DNA of 64,000 bases from Microvirga subterranea (GTDB taxonomy: Bacteria; Pseudomonadota; Alphaproteobacteria; Rhizobiales; Beijerinckiaceae), in the NCBI RefSeq assembly GCF_003350535.1, contig NZ_QQBB01000005.1, forward strand, positions 124,001 to 188,000, given 5' to 3'. The position numbers and the translations under genes are program-made. The notes under the pieces were generated by a model. It made no database searches and had not been told where the DNA came from. It worked only from the letters and a program-made list of their open reading frames with translations. Position 1 is the stretch's first letter. Every line of letters starts with the position of its first letter. This document shows positions 55,299 through 64,000 of the stretch, piece after piece.

Positions 55299-56843
55299 AT
55301 GCTCGAAGACGGAAAGATCTTCCTCGGCAAAAGCACCAAGCCCGAATATCTCGACCTGCGCCTCGCCAACCGGCACGGCCTGATCACGGGCGCGACCGGC
55401 ACCGGCAAGACCGTGTCGCTCCAGGTGCTCGCGGAAGGCTTCTCCAATGCGGGCGTGCCGGTCTTCGCGGCCGACATCAAGGGTGACCTCTCGGGCGTCG
55501 CGGCGCCCGGCACAGGCAAGGAGGCGCTGGTCAAGCGCGCCAAGGAAATCGGGATCGAATACGCGCCGGACAAGTTTCCGGTGGTGTTCTGGGACCTTTT
55601 CGGCGAGCAGGGGCACCGGGTGCGCGCGACCGTGTCCGAGATGGGACCGCTCTTGCTCTCGCGCCTGCTCGACCTCAACGACACGCAGGAAGGGGTGCTC
55701 AACATCGCATTCCGCATCGCGGATGAGCAGGGGCTGCTTCTCCTCGACCTGAAGGACCTGCGCGCGCTGCTGCAGCTCGTCGCCGACAACGCGAAGGAGC
55801 TCACCACGGCCTACGGCAACGTGTCGAAGGCGACCATCGGGACGATCCAGCGCCAGCTTCTCGTGCTGGAGAACCAGAAGGGCGACGAGTTCCTGGGCGA
55901 GCCCGCGCTCGCCATCAAGGACCTGATGCGCACCGACCGCGACGGCCGCGGCGTGATCAACATCCTCGCCGCCGACAAGCTCATGAACAACCCGCGTCTC
56001 TACGCCACCTTCCTGCTGTGGCTGATGTCGGAGCTGTTCGAGGAGCTGCCTGAGGTGGGCGACCTCGACCAGCCCAAGCTCGTGTTCTTCTTCGACGAGG
56101 CGCATCTTCTGTTCAGTGATGCGCCCAAGCCCCTCGTGGACACGGTGGAGCGCGTGGTGCGGCTCATCCGCTCGAAGGGCGTCGGCGTCTACTTCATCAC
56201 CCAGAACCCGGTCGACGTGCCGGAGACCGTGCTCGCCCAGCTCGGCAACCGGGTGCAGCATGCGCTGCGCGCCTACACCCCGCGCGAGCAGAAGGCGGTG
56301 CGTGTCGCGGCCCAGACCTTCCGCCAGAACCCCGCCTTCGACACCGAGAAGGCGATCACCGAACTCGGCGTCGGCGAGGCGCTCGTCTCGACCCTCGAAG
56401 GCAAGGGCTCGCCCTCCATGGTGGAGCGCACGCTGATCGCGCCGCCGATGGCGCAGGTCGGGCCGATCGACGCGGAGGAGCGGCGGCAAATCGTGGCCGC
56501 GAGCCCTCTGCGCGGTAAATACGACCAGGCGATCGATTCCGAATCCGCCTACGAGATGCTGGCCAAGCGCGCCGAGCAGGCCGCCGCCGAAGCGAAGGCG
56601 GCGGAGGAGGGGAGCGGCGGCATTCTCGACATGCTGGGAGGCCTGTTCGGCACCGGCGGCCCGCAGCGCAAGGGCACCATGACCACGACGCAGCGGGTCA
56701 CCCGCGAGGTCACCCGAACCATCGTCAACCAGACGGTCGGCAACATCGCGGCCGAGATCGGCAAGTCGATCGGCGGCCGCCAGGGCAGCTCCATCGGCCG
56801 CGCCATCGTGCGCGGGACATTAGGCGGATTGCTGCGGCGGTAA
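55299..56843 (+). CDS. HerA/FtsK-like ATPase, DUF853 (YjgR) family
   Basis: 514 residues. Walker A GATGTGKT at 31-38, a Walker [13 protein letters not shown] near 270, and [10 protein letters not shown] after it. The family start [11 protein letters not shown] supports ATG 55299, which has GGAGAG upstream; the frame is open further to 55245. The C-terminus has an Ala/Glu coiled region and a Gly-rich end. Related to DNA-pumping HerA ATPases, but DUF853 function is unknown. Confidence 0.93.
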   Translation: MLEDGKIFLGKSTKPEYLDLRLANRHGLITGATGTGKTVSLQVLAEGFSNAGVPVFAADIKGDLSGVAAPGTGKEALVKRAKEIGIEYAPDKFPVVFWDLFGEQGHRVRATVSEMGPLLLSRLLDLNDTQEGVLNIAFRIADEQGLLLLDLKDLRALLQLVADNAKELTTAYGNVSKATIGTIQRQLLVLENQKGDEFLGEPALAIKDLMRTDRDGRGVINILAADKLMNNPRLYATFLLWLMSELFEELPEVGDLDQPKLVFFFDEAHLLFSDAPKPLVDTVERVVRLIRSKGVGVYFITQNPVDVPETVLAQLGNRVQHALRAYTPREQKAVRVAAQTFRQNPAFDTEKAITELGVGEALVSTLEGKGSPSMVERTLIAPPMAQVGPIDAEERRQIVAASPLRGKYDQAIDSESAYEMLAKRAEQAAAEAKAAEEGSGGILDMLGGLFGTGGPQRKGTMTTTQRVTREVTRTIVNQTVGNIAAEIGKSIGGRQGSSIGRAIVRGTLGGLLRR

Positions 56844-56872
56844 TGAGCAGGCGCTGGTTCTCGATGAGGTAA

Positions 56873-56899
56873 GAACCCGCCCGGCATGCGGGCGGGTTC
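56873..56899 (+). terminator. Hairpin after the DUF853 gene
   Basis: 10-bp stem GAACCCGCCC / GGGCGGGTTC at 56873-56882 and 56890-56899, 29 bases after the stop. No T run. It lies between convergent genes. Confidence 0.6.
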
Positions 56900-56920
56900 G
56901 TGCATGGCAGGCGCGGACCT

Positions 56921-57772
56921 TCACTCCGCGCCCATCACGAGGCCTTCGATGTCGTGCTTCTGGGTGACCGGCACGAGCTTCTCGACCACGCGGCAGACCA
57001 GATGGTCGCGCACGGATTGCGGCAGGGCGTCGTAGTAGTCCTGCGTGACCATCATGTCGTGGAGCGCCGCGTGGCCCGCGCCGGGCGCGTCGACGCCGAG
57101 CACCATCACGGGACGCGCGATGGGCGACGGATGGGCGGTGCCGCGGTGCACCGTCAGGGCAGAACGGCAGGAGATGTCGCCCATCTGCGGGTACTTGCGC
57201 ACGCCGCGCTCGGCGAAGCGGGGCCAGAGCTCTTCAGCCGGGAACATCTCGTGCTTCCACTCGCGGCCGTCGTCCCACTGGGTGCCGGGCGCGACCTCGA
57301 AGGGGCCCATGTCGGAGGTCACGTCGACGCCCGTCAGGTTGAAGGCGAGCGACGTGATGCGGTGCTGCTCGTACGACTCGGGCGGGGAGGGGAAGTCCCG
57401 GTGCCAGGGCTGGTACTTGGCGCCCTGGAACGGCGTGTCGAAGCCGATCTCGACGATCTCGTATTTAGGGCCGCACACGGCCTCGCACATGGACACCACC
57501 CACGGATGGGTGACGAGGTCGACGAAGCCGCGGAAGTCCTGCGGGTGGATCTCCACGTACCAGCGCCGTGGGCCGCGGCCCACGGCGCCGCCGGGACGCT
57601 GGATCGCGTCCCAGAAGGCCGTCATCATGTCCTCGCGCATGGCCTCCGCCCATTCGCGCGAGAAGGCCCCTTTGAGGGCGGTGATGCCGTCGCGGTAGAG
57701 CGTCTCCACATGCTCGGTGACGTCATAGGGCAGCTTGTCGACATCGGCGGCGAACTTGGCCTGGGCAGTCAT
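56921..57772 (-). CDS. Phytanoyl-CoA dioxygenase (PhyH) family protein
   Basis: 283 residues. A non-haem Fe(II)/2-oxoglutarate oxygenase: the HxD pair is His124 and Asp126 in QPWHRDFP, the distal His is probably His209 in LTVHRG, and Arg220 may bind 2-oxoglutarate. MGPFEVAPGTQWDD also fits. GGAAGGAG stands before ATG 57772. The substrate is unknown. It is 160 bases downstream of the lacI-type gene on the same strand, so it may belong to the sugar utilisation set. Confidence 0.9.
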   Translation of the reverse strand: MTAQAKFAADVDKLPYDVTEHVETLYRDGITALKGAFSREWAEAMREDMMTAFWDAIQRPGGAVGRGPRRWYVEIHPQDFRGFVDLVTHPWVVSMCEAVCGPKYEIVEIGFDTPFQGAKYQPWHRDFPSPPESYEQHRITSLAFNLTGVDVTSDMGPFEVAPGTQWDDGREWKHEMFPAEELWPRFAERGVRKYPQMGDISCRSALTVHRGTAHPSPIARPVMVLGVDAPGAGHAALHDMMVTQDYYDALPQSVRDHLVCRVVEKLVPVTQKHDIEGLVMGAE

Positions 57773-57932
57773 GGGTGTCTCCTTCCAGCGTGGTGGTGTT
57801 TGTCGTTGGCTCGGCCGACACGTCGACCGGCTTGCTTTGCGGCGGCGATGATCGGCACGAGGCCGGCCCGCCGCGATACGCAACTCGAAGACTCGCACAT
57901 CCTCCCGGTCGGAGCGGCCCGCGGCCGCTCTC

Positions 57933-59123
57933 TCACGCCGGGCTCGGAATATCCTGAACCAGGCTGCTCCATGAGAAGGCCCGGTGAACCGGTTTCGACG
58001 TCGGACCATGGAAGATCCGCTCGGAGGCCCGCGCCACGACGGCTTCGAGGTCGGGGCAGGGCGCGCTTACGGACCGGCGCGGAACCAGCGGGCAGTCCAT
58101 CTTGAGCTGGATCGGCCGCCTGCCGCCGCTCGCCACCGTGTCGATGAGGGTCTCGGCGGCCCAGCGGCCCATGTCGTAGTTGGGCAGGACGCAGGTGGAG
58201 AGGGCGGGCCGCGTGTAGCGCGCCAGCTCCTGGTCGTCGTAGCCCATGATCGAGATCTCACCCGGCACGTCAATGCCGAGCTCGGCCAGCGCCTCCATGG
58301 CGCCCACCGCCATGAGGTCGTTGGCGCAGAAGATCGCGGTGGGCGGCTGCCTGAGGCGCAGGAGCTCGTAGGTGCGGCGGTAGCCGGCGTCCGGCATCCA
58401 GTCGCCGTTGCGCACGAGTTCCGCATCGAAGGGAATGTCGGCGGTCGCAAGGGCCTGGCGGTAGCCTTTCAGGCGGTCGCGGGAGGCGTCCATCCAGGGC
58501 TCGCCGTTGATCAGGCCGATGCGGCGGTGGCCGTGCTGGAGCAGGAACTCGGTCGCCGTGAAGCCGCCAGCGATCTCGCTCGGAATGACGGAGGGTTGCC
58601 GGCGGTGCGCCGTGTAGCAGTTGAGGAGCACGGTCGGCACGTTGTCCAGCTCCGGCGGCAGCTCGACCTTGCGGGTGAAGATCGTCGAATAGATCACGCC
58701 GAGAAGCGCCGTGTCGGCGAGGCAGGCCCGCAGGGTCGCAGCTTCCAGCTCGCGGTTGGCCCGCGTCACGTGGACGGATATCAGGTGGCCGGCCTCCCAG
58801 GCGGCATCGCGCGCGCCGTCGACGCTGACGACCGGATGCGGGCTCGTGGAAATCTCGTCCACCAGATAGGCGATGATCTTGGGCTGCGCCTCGTCGCCGT
58901 CGAGGCGCCGGCGCGGCAGCCGGTAGCCGATGGCTTGCGCGGCCTCCAGCACGCGGCGGCGCGTGCTCTCGGCGATGCGCGCGCCCGACATGTTGTTGAG
59001 CACCAGCGACACGCTCGACTGCGACACGCCCGCGAGGCGCGCCACGTCGGTCATGGTCGGACGACGTCCGCCCTGGCGAGGCCTGCGCTCGCGCTTGGGA
59101 TCGGGGCGGTCGTCCTGCCTCAT
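57933..59123 (-). CDS. LacI family transcriptional regulator
   Basis: 396 residues. An Arg-rich N-terminal extension precedes the helix-turn-helix and hinge (MTDVARLAGVSQSSVSLVLNN, from residue 24) and a periplasmic-binding-protein-like effector domain with AIFCANDLMAVGAMEAL and ISIMGYDDQELARYTRP. GAGAGG stands before ATG 59123; a GTG six bases earlier is possible. It is divergent from the ytfQ-type operon and should repress it, with release by the transported sugar or a derivative. Confidence 0.94.
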   Translation of the reverse strand: MRQDDRPDPKRERRPRQGGRRPTMTDVARLAGVSQSSVSLVLNNMSGARIAESTRRRVLEAAQAIGYRLPRRRLDGDEAQPKIIAYLVDEISTSPHPVVSVDGARDAAWEAGHLISVHVTRANRELEAATLRACLADTALLGVIYSTIFTRKVELPPELDNVPTVLLNCYTAHRRQPSVIPSEIAGGFTATEFLLQHGHRRIGLINGEPWMDASRDRLKGYRQALATADIPFDAELVRNGDWMPDAGYRRTYELLRLRQPPTAIFCANDLMAVGAMEALAELGIDVPGEISIMGYDDQELARYTRPALSTCVLPNYDMGRWAAETLIDTVASGGRRPIQLKMDCPLVPRRSVSAPCPDLEAVVARASERIFHGPTSKPVHRAFSWSSLVQDIPSPA

Positions 59124-59164
59124 GGTCACCTCTCAATTGCCCGTGACGGCAGATATATCATGAC

Positions 59165-59193
59165 TTGACTAATAAAATTAGCAAGCGTTCAAT
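59165..59193 (+). promoter_or_regulatory. Promoter and possible LacI operator of the sugar transporter operon
   Basis: -35 TTGACT (59165-59170), 17-base spacer, -10 TTCAAT (59188-59193). The spacer carries the perfect inverted repeat CTAAT-AAA-ATTAG (59169-59181), where a repressor would block polymerase. A GATATATC palindrome stands at 59152-59159. Confidence 0.6.
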
Positions 59194-59245
59194 CCTGCGT
59201 AGTGAGGTGACACAGAAGCACCCCTGTCAAAACCCGGAGGAATCG

Positions 59246-60223
59246 ATGCTCAGAAGAACGTTTCTCATGCTCGCGGCCGGTGTCGCGACCCTTGGCGTCA
59301 GCGCCGCCGCCGTGTCGGCGCAGGAGCTTCCCAAGCTGAAGCAGAAGGACAAGTACAAGGTCGGCTTCGCGCAGACCGAGTCCAACAATCCTTGGCGCAT
59401 CGCGCAGACCGAGAGCATGAAGGCGGAAGCCGCGAAGCTCGGCTATCAGCTCGTCTACACCGATGCCGCTGGCTCCGCCGCCAAGCAGGTCGCCGACGTC
59501 AACTCGATGATCGCTCAGGGCGTCGATCTCATCTTCCTCGCGCCGCGCGAGGAGAAGCCGCTGATCCCGGCCGTCATGGCCGCCAAGAAGGCCGGCATTC
59601 CGGTGATCCTGCTCGACCGCAACGTGGACCAAAGCCTCGCCAAGGCCGGTAAGGACTACGTGACCTTCATCGGCTCCGACTTCGTCGAGGAGGGCCGCCG
59701 CGCGGCGGAAGCGCTCGACAAGGCGACCAACGGCACCGCGAAGATCATCCAGCTCGAGGGCACCACCGGATCCTCGCCGGCCAACGACCGCCGCAAGGGC
59801 TTCGAGGACTACATCAAGAACAAGCCCGGCATGAAGATCATCGCGTCCCAGTCCGGCGACTTCGCCCGCGACAAGGGCCGCCAGGTCGCCGAGACGCTGC
59901 TGCAGGCCCACCCGGACGCGACCGCGATCTACGCCCACAACGACGAGATGGCGATCGGCGCGATCTCGGCGCTCGAAGCGGCCGGCAAGAAGCCCGGGCA
60001 GGACGTGCAGATCGTCTCGATCGACGGCACCCGCGATGCGCTCCAGGCGATCATCGACGGCAAGATGCTGGCGACGGTGGAGTGCAATCCGAAGTTCGGC
60101 CCGAAGGCCTTCGAGACCATGGCCCGCTACGCCAAGGGCGAGCAGATCGAGCCGTGGGTGGTGAACACCGACCGCTTCTTCGACAAGTCGAACGCCAAGC
60201 AGCTCATCGCCGACGCCTATTGA
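59246..60223 (+). CDS. Sugar ABC transporter substrate-binding protein (YtfQ-like)
   Basis: 325 residues, signal peptide ending at VSA-QE. The YtfQ-type pattern is strong: VGFAQTESNNPWRIAQTES, GTTGSSPANDRRKGFEDYI, SQSGDFARDKG and YAHNDEMAIGAI. E. coli YtfQ binds galactofuranose; specificity here may differ. GGAGG precedes ATG 59246. First gene of the operon. Confidence 0.93.
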   Translation: MLRRTFLMLAAGVATLGVSAAAVSAQELPKLKQKDKYKVGFAQTESNNPWRIAQTESMKAEAAKLGYQLVYTDAAGSAAKQVADVNSMIAQGVDLIFLAPREEKPLIPAVMAAKKAGIPVILLDRNVDQSLAKAGKDYVTFIGSDFVEEGRRAAEALDKATNGTAKIIQLEGTTGSSPANDRRKGFEDYIKNKPGMKIIASQSGDFARDKGRQVAETLLQAHPDATAIYAHNDEMAIGAISALEAAGKKPGQDVQIVSIDGTRDALQAIIDGKMLATVECNPKFGPKAFETMARYAKGEQIEPWVVNTDRFFDKSNAKQLIADAY

Positions 60224-60306
60224 TCCGCGACGGCGCCGCTCCACGACGGGGCGGCGCCGCATTGCTGGCCGGGCTCCTCTCAGCCTCGATAGGCGGGTGA
60301 CGCGTC

Positions 60307-61833
60307 ATGACCCTGCTTCTCTCCATGCGCGAGATCGACAAGCGCTTCGCGGGCGTGCCGGCGCTCGCCTCCGCTTCGCTCGAGGTCGAGCCGGGCGAGG
60401 TCCATGCGCTCATCGGGCAGAACGGCGCCGGCAAGTCGACCATGATCAAGATCCTGACCGGCTACTACGCCAAGGATGCCGGCGAGATCCTGTTCGACGG
60501 AACGCCGGTGGAGTTCTCCTCGCCGCAGGAGGCGCAGCGCTCCGGCATCAGCACGATTTACCAGGAGATCAACCTCGTTCCCTATCGGTCCGTGACCGAG
60601 AACATCTGCCTCGGCCGCGAACGGCGCCGTTTCGGGCTCCTCGACTGGTCCGCCATGCATGCGGAGGCGCAAGCCCTGCTGTCGCGCTTCAACATCCATA
60701 TCGACGTGCGCCGGTCGCTGATGACCTATCCGACCGCGATCCAGCAGATGGTCGCCATCGCGCGGGCGATCGGCTTCGAGGCCAAGCTCGTGATCATGGA
60801 CGAGCCGACCTCCTCCCTCGACGAGAAGGAAGTCGAGGTCCTGTTCGACGTGATCCGCCAGCTGAAGGCCGCCGGCGTCTCGGTCATCTTCGTGAGCCAC
60901 AAGCTCGACGAGCTCTACGCGGTGTGCGACCGGGTCACGGTCATGCGCGACGGACGCACCGTTCGCGTCGCCCGGATGAGCGAGCTTTCCAAGCTCGATC
61001 TCGTCACCGCCATGCTCGGGCGGGAACTCAGCCGCGTGCTGCACGACGAGGGCGCCCACCATGCGCAGGCGGCGTCGCGCGAGGCCCTCCTGACCGTGGA
61101 GCATCTGGCCGTCGGCCGCAGGGTCCGCGACGTGAGCTTCGACATCCGTCCCGGCGAAATCGTGGGGCTGGCCGGACTCCTGGGCTCGGGCCGCACGGAG
61201 ACCGCGCGCGTGGTCTTCGGCGCCGACCGCGCGGAGGCCGGACGCGTCGCCTTCGGCGACATCGCCGAGCCTGCGGCAGAGCCGGCGGAGGCGATCCGGG
61301 CCGGCATGGGCTTCTGCTCGGAGGACCGCAAGTTCGAGGGCATCATCCCCGACATGTCCGTGCGCGAGAACCTGACGCTGGCGCTCATGCCGCAGCTCGC
61401 CCGGCGCGGCGTCGTCGACGAGGCGCGCAGCCGCGAGATCGTGGACCGCTTCATCCAGCGCCTCGGCATCCGCTGTGCCGGCCCGGAGCAGCCCATCCGC
61501 GAATTGTCCGGCGGCAACCAGCAGAAGGTCCTGCTCGCCCGCTGGCTCTGTATGAACCCGCGCCTGCTGATCCTCGACGAGCCGACCCGCGGCATCGACG
61601 TGGGCGCGAAGGCGGAGATCCTGAGCCTCGTGCGGGAGCTGGCGGGGCAGGGGCTCGGGGTGCTGATGATCTCGTCGGAGCTGGAGGAGGTGGTGGAGGC
61701 CGCGAGCCGCATCTTCGTCCTGCGCGACGGCCGCAGCGTCGCGGAGCTCGACGGCGATGAGGTGAGCGAGGAGGCCGTCATGGCCGCCATGGCGCACGGG
61801 CACGAGCCGGTTCAGGAGGGGGCCGATGGCTGA
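60307..61833 (+). CDS. Sugar ABC transporter double ATPase (YtfR-like)
   Basis: 508 residues with two ATPase domains. The first has Walker A GQNGAGKS at 37-44 and MDEPTSSLDEKEVE; the second has the usual degenerate P-loop GLLGSGRTE and the signature LSGGNQQKV with LDEPTRGIDVG. Eight bases overlap with the first permease gene. Confidence 0.95.
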   Translation: MTLLLSMREIDKRFAGVPALASASLEVEPGEVHALIGQNGAGKSTMIKILTGYYAKDAGEILFDGTPVEFSSPQEAQRSGISTIYQEINLVPYRSVTENICLGRERRRFGLLDWSAMHAEAQALLSRFNIHIDVRRSLMTYPTAIQQMVAIARAIGFEAKLVIMDEPTSSLDEKEVEVLFDVIRQLKAAGVSVIFVSHKLDELYAVCDRVTVMRDGRTVRVARMSELSKLDLVTAMLGRELSRVLHDEGAHHAQAASREALLTVEHLAVGRRVRDVSFDIRPGEIVGLAGLLGSGRTETARVVFGADRAEAGRVAFGDIAEPAAEPAEAIRAGMGFCSEDRKFEGIIPDMSVRENLTLALMPQLARRGVVDEARSREIVDRFIQRLGIRCAGPEQPIRELSGGNQQKVLLARWLCMNPRLLILDEPTRGIDVGAKAEILSLVRELAGQGLGVLMISSELEEVVEAASRIFVLRDGRSVAELDGDEVSEEAVMAAMAHGHEPVQEGADG

Positions 61834-62833
61834 CACCGCCACGACGCATCCGCCGGCCCCGGCCCGCAGCACGGCGCGGCCGGACCTGCGCATGTTCCTG
61901 ACCCGTCACGGCGCCTGGGTGGCGCTGGCGCTGCTCGTCCTGTTCAACCTCGCGGTCACGCCGAACTTCGCCACCTGGCAGACGCTCAACGTCAATCTCA
62001 CCCAGGTCTGCGCCATCGTGATCGTCGCCGTCGGCATGACCCTGGTGATCGCCACCGGCGGCATCGATCTCTCGGTCGGCTCCCTCATGGCCATCGCCGG
62101 CGCGCTGGCGCCGCTCATCTTCATGGGCAAGCTGTTTCCCCTGCCGCACCTTTATGTCGGCATCGCGCTCGCCTTCGTGGTGCCGGTCCTGGTGGCAGGC
62201 GCCTTCGGCTGGTTCAACGGCTTCCTCATTACGCGCCTGCGCATCCAGCCGATCATCGCGACGCTCGTGCTCTTCATCGCCGGACGGGGCATCGCCCAGG
62301 TGATGACGAACGGCAACCTTCAGGTCTTCAAGGTTCCGGAGTTCCAGTATATCGGCCTCGGCCGCCTGTTCGGCGTTCCGTTCCAGGCGCTGCTGATGCT
62401 CGTCATCGTGCTCGCGGCCGCCTGGATGCTCCGGCGCACGGTGTTCGGGCGCCAGATCCTCGCGGTCGGCGGCAACGAGCGCGCGGCGCGGCTTTCGGGC
62501 ATTCCGGTCGTGTCGGTGAAGCGGCGCGTCTATCTCATCAGCGGGCTCCTGTCGGGCATCGCCGGGCTCATCGTGATCGCGCGCAACTCGGCCGCGGACG
62601 CGAACCTCGTCGGGCTCGGCATGGAGCTCGACGCCATCGCGGCCGTCGCGGTCGGCGGAACCCTGCTCACCGGCGGGCGCGCCACCATCATCGGCACGCT
62701 TGTCGGCGCGCTCATCATCCAGCTCGTGCGCTACACGCTGCTGGCCAACGGCGTGCCGGATGCCGCGGCCCTCATCGCCAAGGCGGCGATCATCGTGCTG
62801 GCGGTCTGGCTGCAGCGGCAGGCGAGGAGCTGA
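61826..62833 (+). CDS. Sugar ABC transporter permease (YtfT-like)
   Basis: 335 residues, eight or more membrane segments. The family signature GGIDLSVGSLMAIAGALA and the coupling stretch VGGNERAARLSGIPV are visible. Overlaps the ATPase gene start-to-stop and is five bases upstream of the second permease. Confidence 0.94.
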   Translation: MADTATTHPPAPARSTARPDLRMFLTRHGAWVALALLVLFNLAVTPNFATWQTLNVNLTQVCAIVIVAVGMTLVIATGGIDLSVGSLMAIAGALAPLIFMGKLFPLPHLYVGIALAFVVPVLVAGAFGWFNGFLITRLRIQPIIATLVLFIAGRGIAQVMTNGNLQVFKVPEFQYIGLGRLFGVPFQALLMLVIVLAAAWMLRRTVFGRQILAVGGNERAARLSGIPVVSVKRRVYLISGLLSGIAGLIVIARNSAADANLVGLGMELDAIAAVAVGGTLLTGGRATIIGTLVGALIIQLVRYTLLANGVPDAAALIAKAAIIVLAVWLQRQARS

Positions 62834-62838
62834 CGACG

Positions 62839-63819
62839 ATGGGACGTCTCGACACCGCACGGCTCGTCCGCGCCATCGGCCGCTACGGCGTGCTGCTCGC
62901 TCTCGTCGTGCTGATCCTGTTCGGCTGGCTGCGCTACGAGAACTTCCTCGGCAGCTACAACGTGCTCTCGGTGCTGCGCTACAACAGCATGTTCGCCCTC
63001 GTGGCGCTCGGCATGTGCTTCGTGATCATCACCGGCGGGATCGACCTCTCGGTCGGCTCGACGGCGGCCTTGGGCAGCGTGGTGGCGGCGCTCCTGTCGC
63101 CCTACGGCGTTCTTCCGGGCCTGCTCGGCGGGCTCGCGGCGGGCTTCGCGGTCGGGGCGATCAACGCCTTCGTGATCATCCGCCTCAATATCCTGCCCTT
63201 CATCGCCACGCTCGCCACCATGCTGGCCGCGAGCGGCTGCGCGCTGCTGCTCGCCAACAACCAGTCGGTCTCGGTCTCCTACGAATCGGGCTTCACCGAG
63301 CTGGGGCAGGGCGACTTCCTGGGCTTCCCGATCCCGGCCTGGATCGGCCTCGTCGCCTACCTGGCCGGCTCCCTCGTCCTCAACCTCACCGCCTTCGGGC
63401 GCACGGTGCTGGCGGTCGGCGGCAACGAGGACGCCACGCGCCTCATGGGCCTGCCGACGACCCGCGTGAAGGCGGCGGTCTACATCCTGAGCGGAGCGCT
63501 CGCCGGGCTCGCGGGCGTGATCCTGGCGGCGCAGTTCGGCGCGGGCCAGCCCATCGAGGGCGTCGGCTGGGAGCTCTTCGCCATCGCGTCCGTGGTCGTG
63601 GGCGGCACGCTGCTCACCGGCGGCGTCGGCTCGGTGGGCTCGACGCTGGCCGGCGTGCTCCTTCTCGGGCTGATCTTCAACATCCTCAATTTCGAGAACG
63701 GCCTCGGCTGGATCAGCCTGTCGGCCTATTGGCAATCGGTGATCCGCGGCGCGCTGCTTCTCGTCGTGGTGGCGATCCAGGCGCGCCTCGTCGCCCGGTC
63801 CGACGACGTGCATGCCTGA
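62839..63819 (+). CDS. Sugar ABC transporter permease (YjfF-like)
   Basis: 326 residues, homologous to the previous permease, with GGIDLSVGSTAALGSVVAAL and VGGNEDATRLMGLPTTRVK. Two different permeases after one binding protein and one ATPase is the ytfQRT-yjfF order. Confidence 0.94.
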   Translation: MGRLDTARLVRAIGRYGVLLALVVLILFGWLRYENFLGSYNVLSVLRYNSMFALVALGMCFVIITGGIDLSVGSTAALGSVVAALLSPYGVLPGLLGGLAAGFAVGAINAFVIIRLNILPFIATLATMLAASGCALLLANNQSVSVSYESGFTELGQGDFLGFPIPAWIGLVAYLAGSLVLNLTAFGRTVLAVGGNEDATRLMGLPTTRVKAAVYILSGALAGLAGVILAAQFGAGQPIEGVGWELFAIASVVVGGTLLTGGVGSVGSTLAGVLLLGLIFNILNFENGLGWISLSAYWQSVIRGALLLVVVAIQARLVARSDDVHA

Positions 63820-63863
63820 CGAGTTCCGTTGCATTGGGCGCCGATGCGGCTCATCCTTGGGCG

Positions 63864-64000
63864 ATGTTCCATATCCGTCTCGCGAATCCCGGGGAGCGGG
63901 CGGCGGTCGAGGCCGTCGTCGAATCCGCCTACGCGCCCTACGTCGCGCGCCTCGGCCGCAAGCCCGGTCCGATGCTCGAGGATTACGGGGCGCTGATCGC
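63864..64000 (+). CDS. GNAT family acetyltransferase, N-terminal part only
   Basis: The gene runs past the window edge. Forty-five residues are visible: an ATG opens MFHIRLANPGE, then AYAPYVARLGRKPGPMLEDY, a familiar start of GNAT N-acetyltransferases. It follows the sugar operon after 44 bases; whether it is cotranscribed is open. Confidence 0.75.
   Translation, partial: MFHIRLANPGERAAVEAVVESAYAPYVARLGRKPGPMLEDYGALI

Overview
The window is about 64 kb of high-GC DNA densely packed with typical alphaproteobacterial genes. It carries a B12-dependent methylmalonyl-CoA mutase with MeaB, an EcfG-type promoter in front of a KGG stress protein, a Cpa-type secretin, an Opp-type transporter and a YtfQ-type sugar ABC transporter. 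I infer a Rhizobiales chromosome, perhaps Methylobacteriaceae/Microvirga-like; no rRNA or marker gene here proves this. I saw no rRNA, tRNA, CRISPR array, insertion sequence or prophage.

Layout. 0.1-8.0 kb: an unknown gene, a KGG stress protein, a HIT protein, the leftward glycerol genes glpK and glpD with an MFS transporter, and a DEAD-box RNA helicase. 8.1-9.85 kb: an orphan Cpa-type secretin gene with a lipoprotein gene; the secretin has an in-frame amber codon inside its apparent signal peptide. 10.4-13.8 kb: acetamidase/formamidase, a monooxygenase-fold protein, a MarR-like regulator and a divergent exported beta-carbonic anhydrase. 14.4-17.8 kb: a giant repeat protein of type I secretion style behind an AT-rich leader. 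17.9-29.5 kb: eight leftward, tightly spaced genes, with four glycosyltransferases (one fused to a polysaccharide-deacetylase-like domain) followed by an ABC importer (fused ATPases, binding protein, two permeases). 29.6-32.8 kb: a divergent pair made of an ABC exporter-like protein whose ATPase motifs are all degraded and a cyclic-nucleotide-binding protein.

33-47.7 kb holds mostly single genes: lytic transglycosylase, Lrp/AsnC effector domain, UDP-glucose dehydrogenase, asparaginase, argP-lysE, a DUF4239 membrane protein, a TetR/GST pair with a readable promoter and operator, meaB, DUF3750, a lipoprotein hydrolase, a TctC binding protein, a GH16-RTX glycanase and DUF924. 47.7-52.9 kb: mutB and mutA, separated by a tandem pair of small secreted paralogs. 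53.2-56.8 kb: a tandem pair of SH3-like paralogs, DUF2267 and a HerA/DUF853 ATPase. 56.9-64 kb: a phytanoyl-CoA dioxygenase-like enzyme, a LacI regulator divergent from a ytfQRT-yjfF type sugar transporter, and the start of a GNAT acetyltransferase.

The best candidates for undescribed biology are the pseudo-ABC/cNMP-binding pair beside the glycosyltransferase-importer run, the amber codon in the secretin, and the two tandem paralog pairs. All functions are inferred from sequence reading alone.
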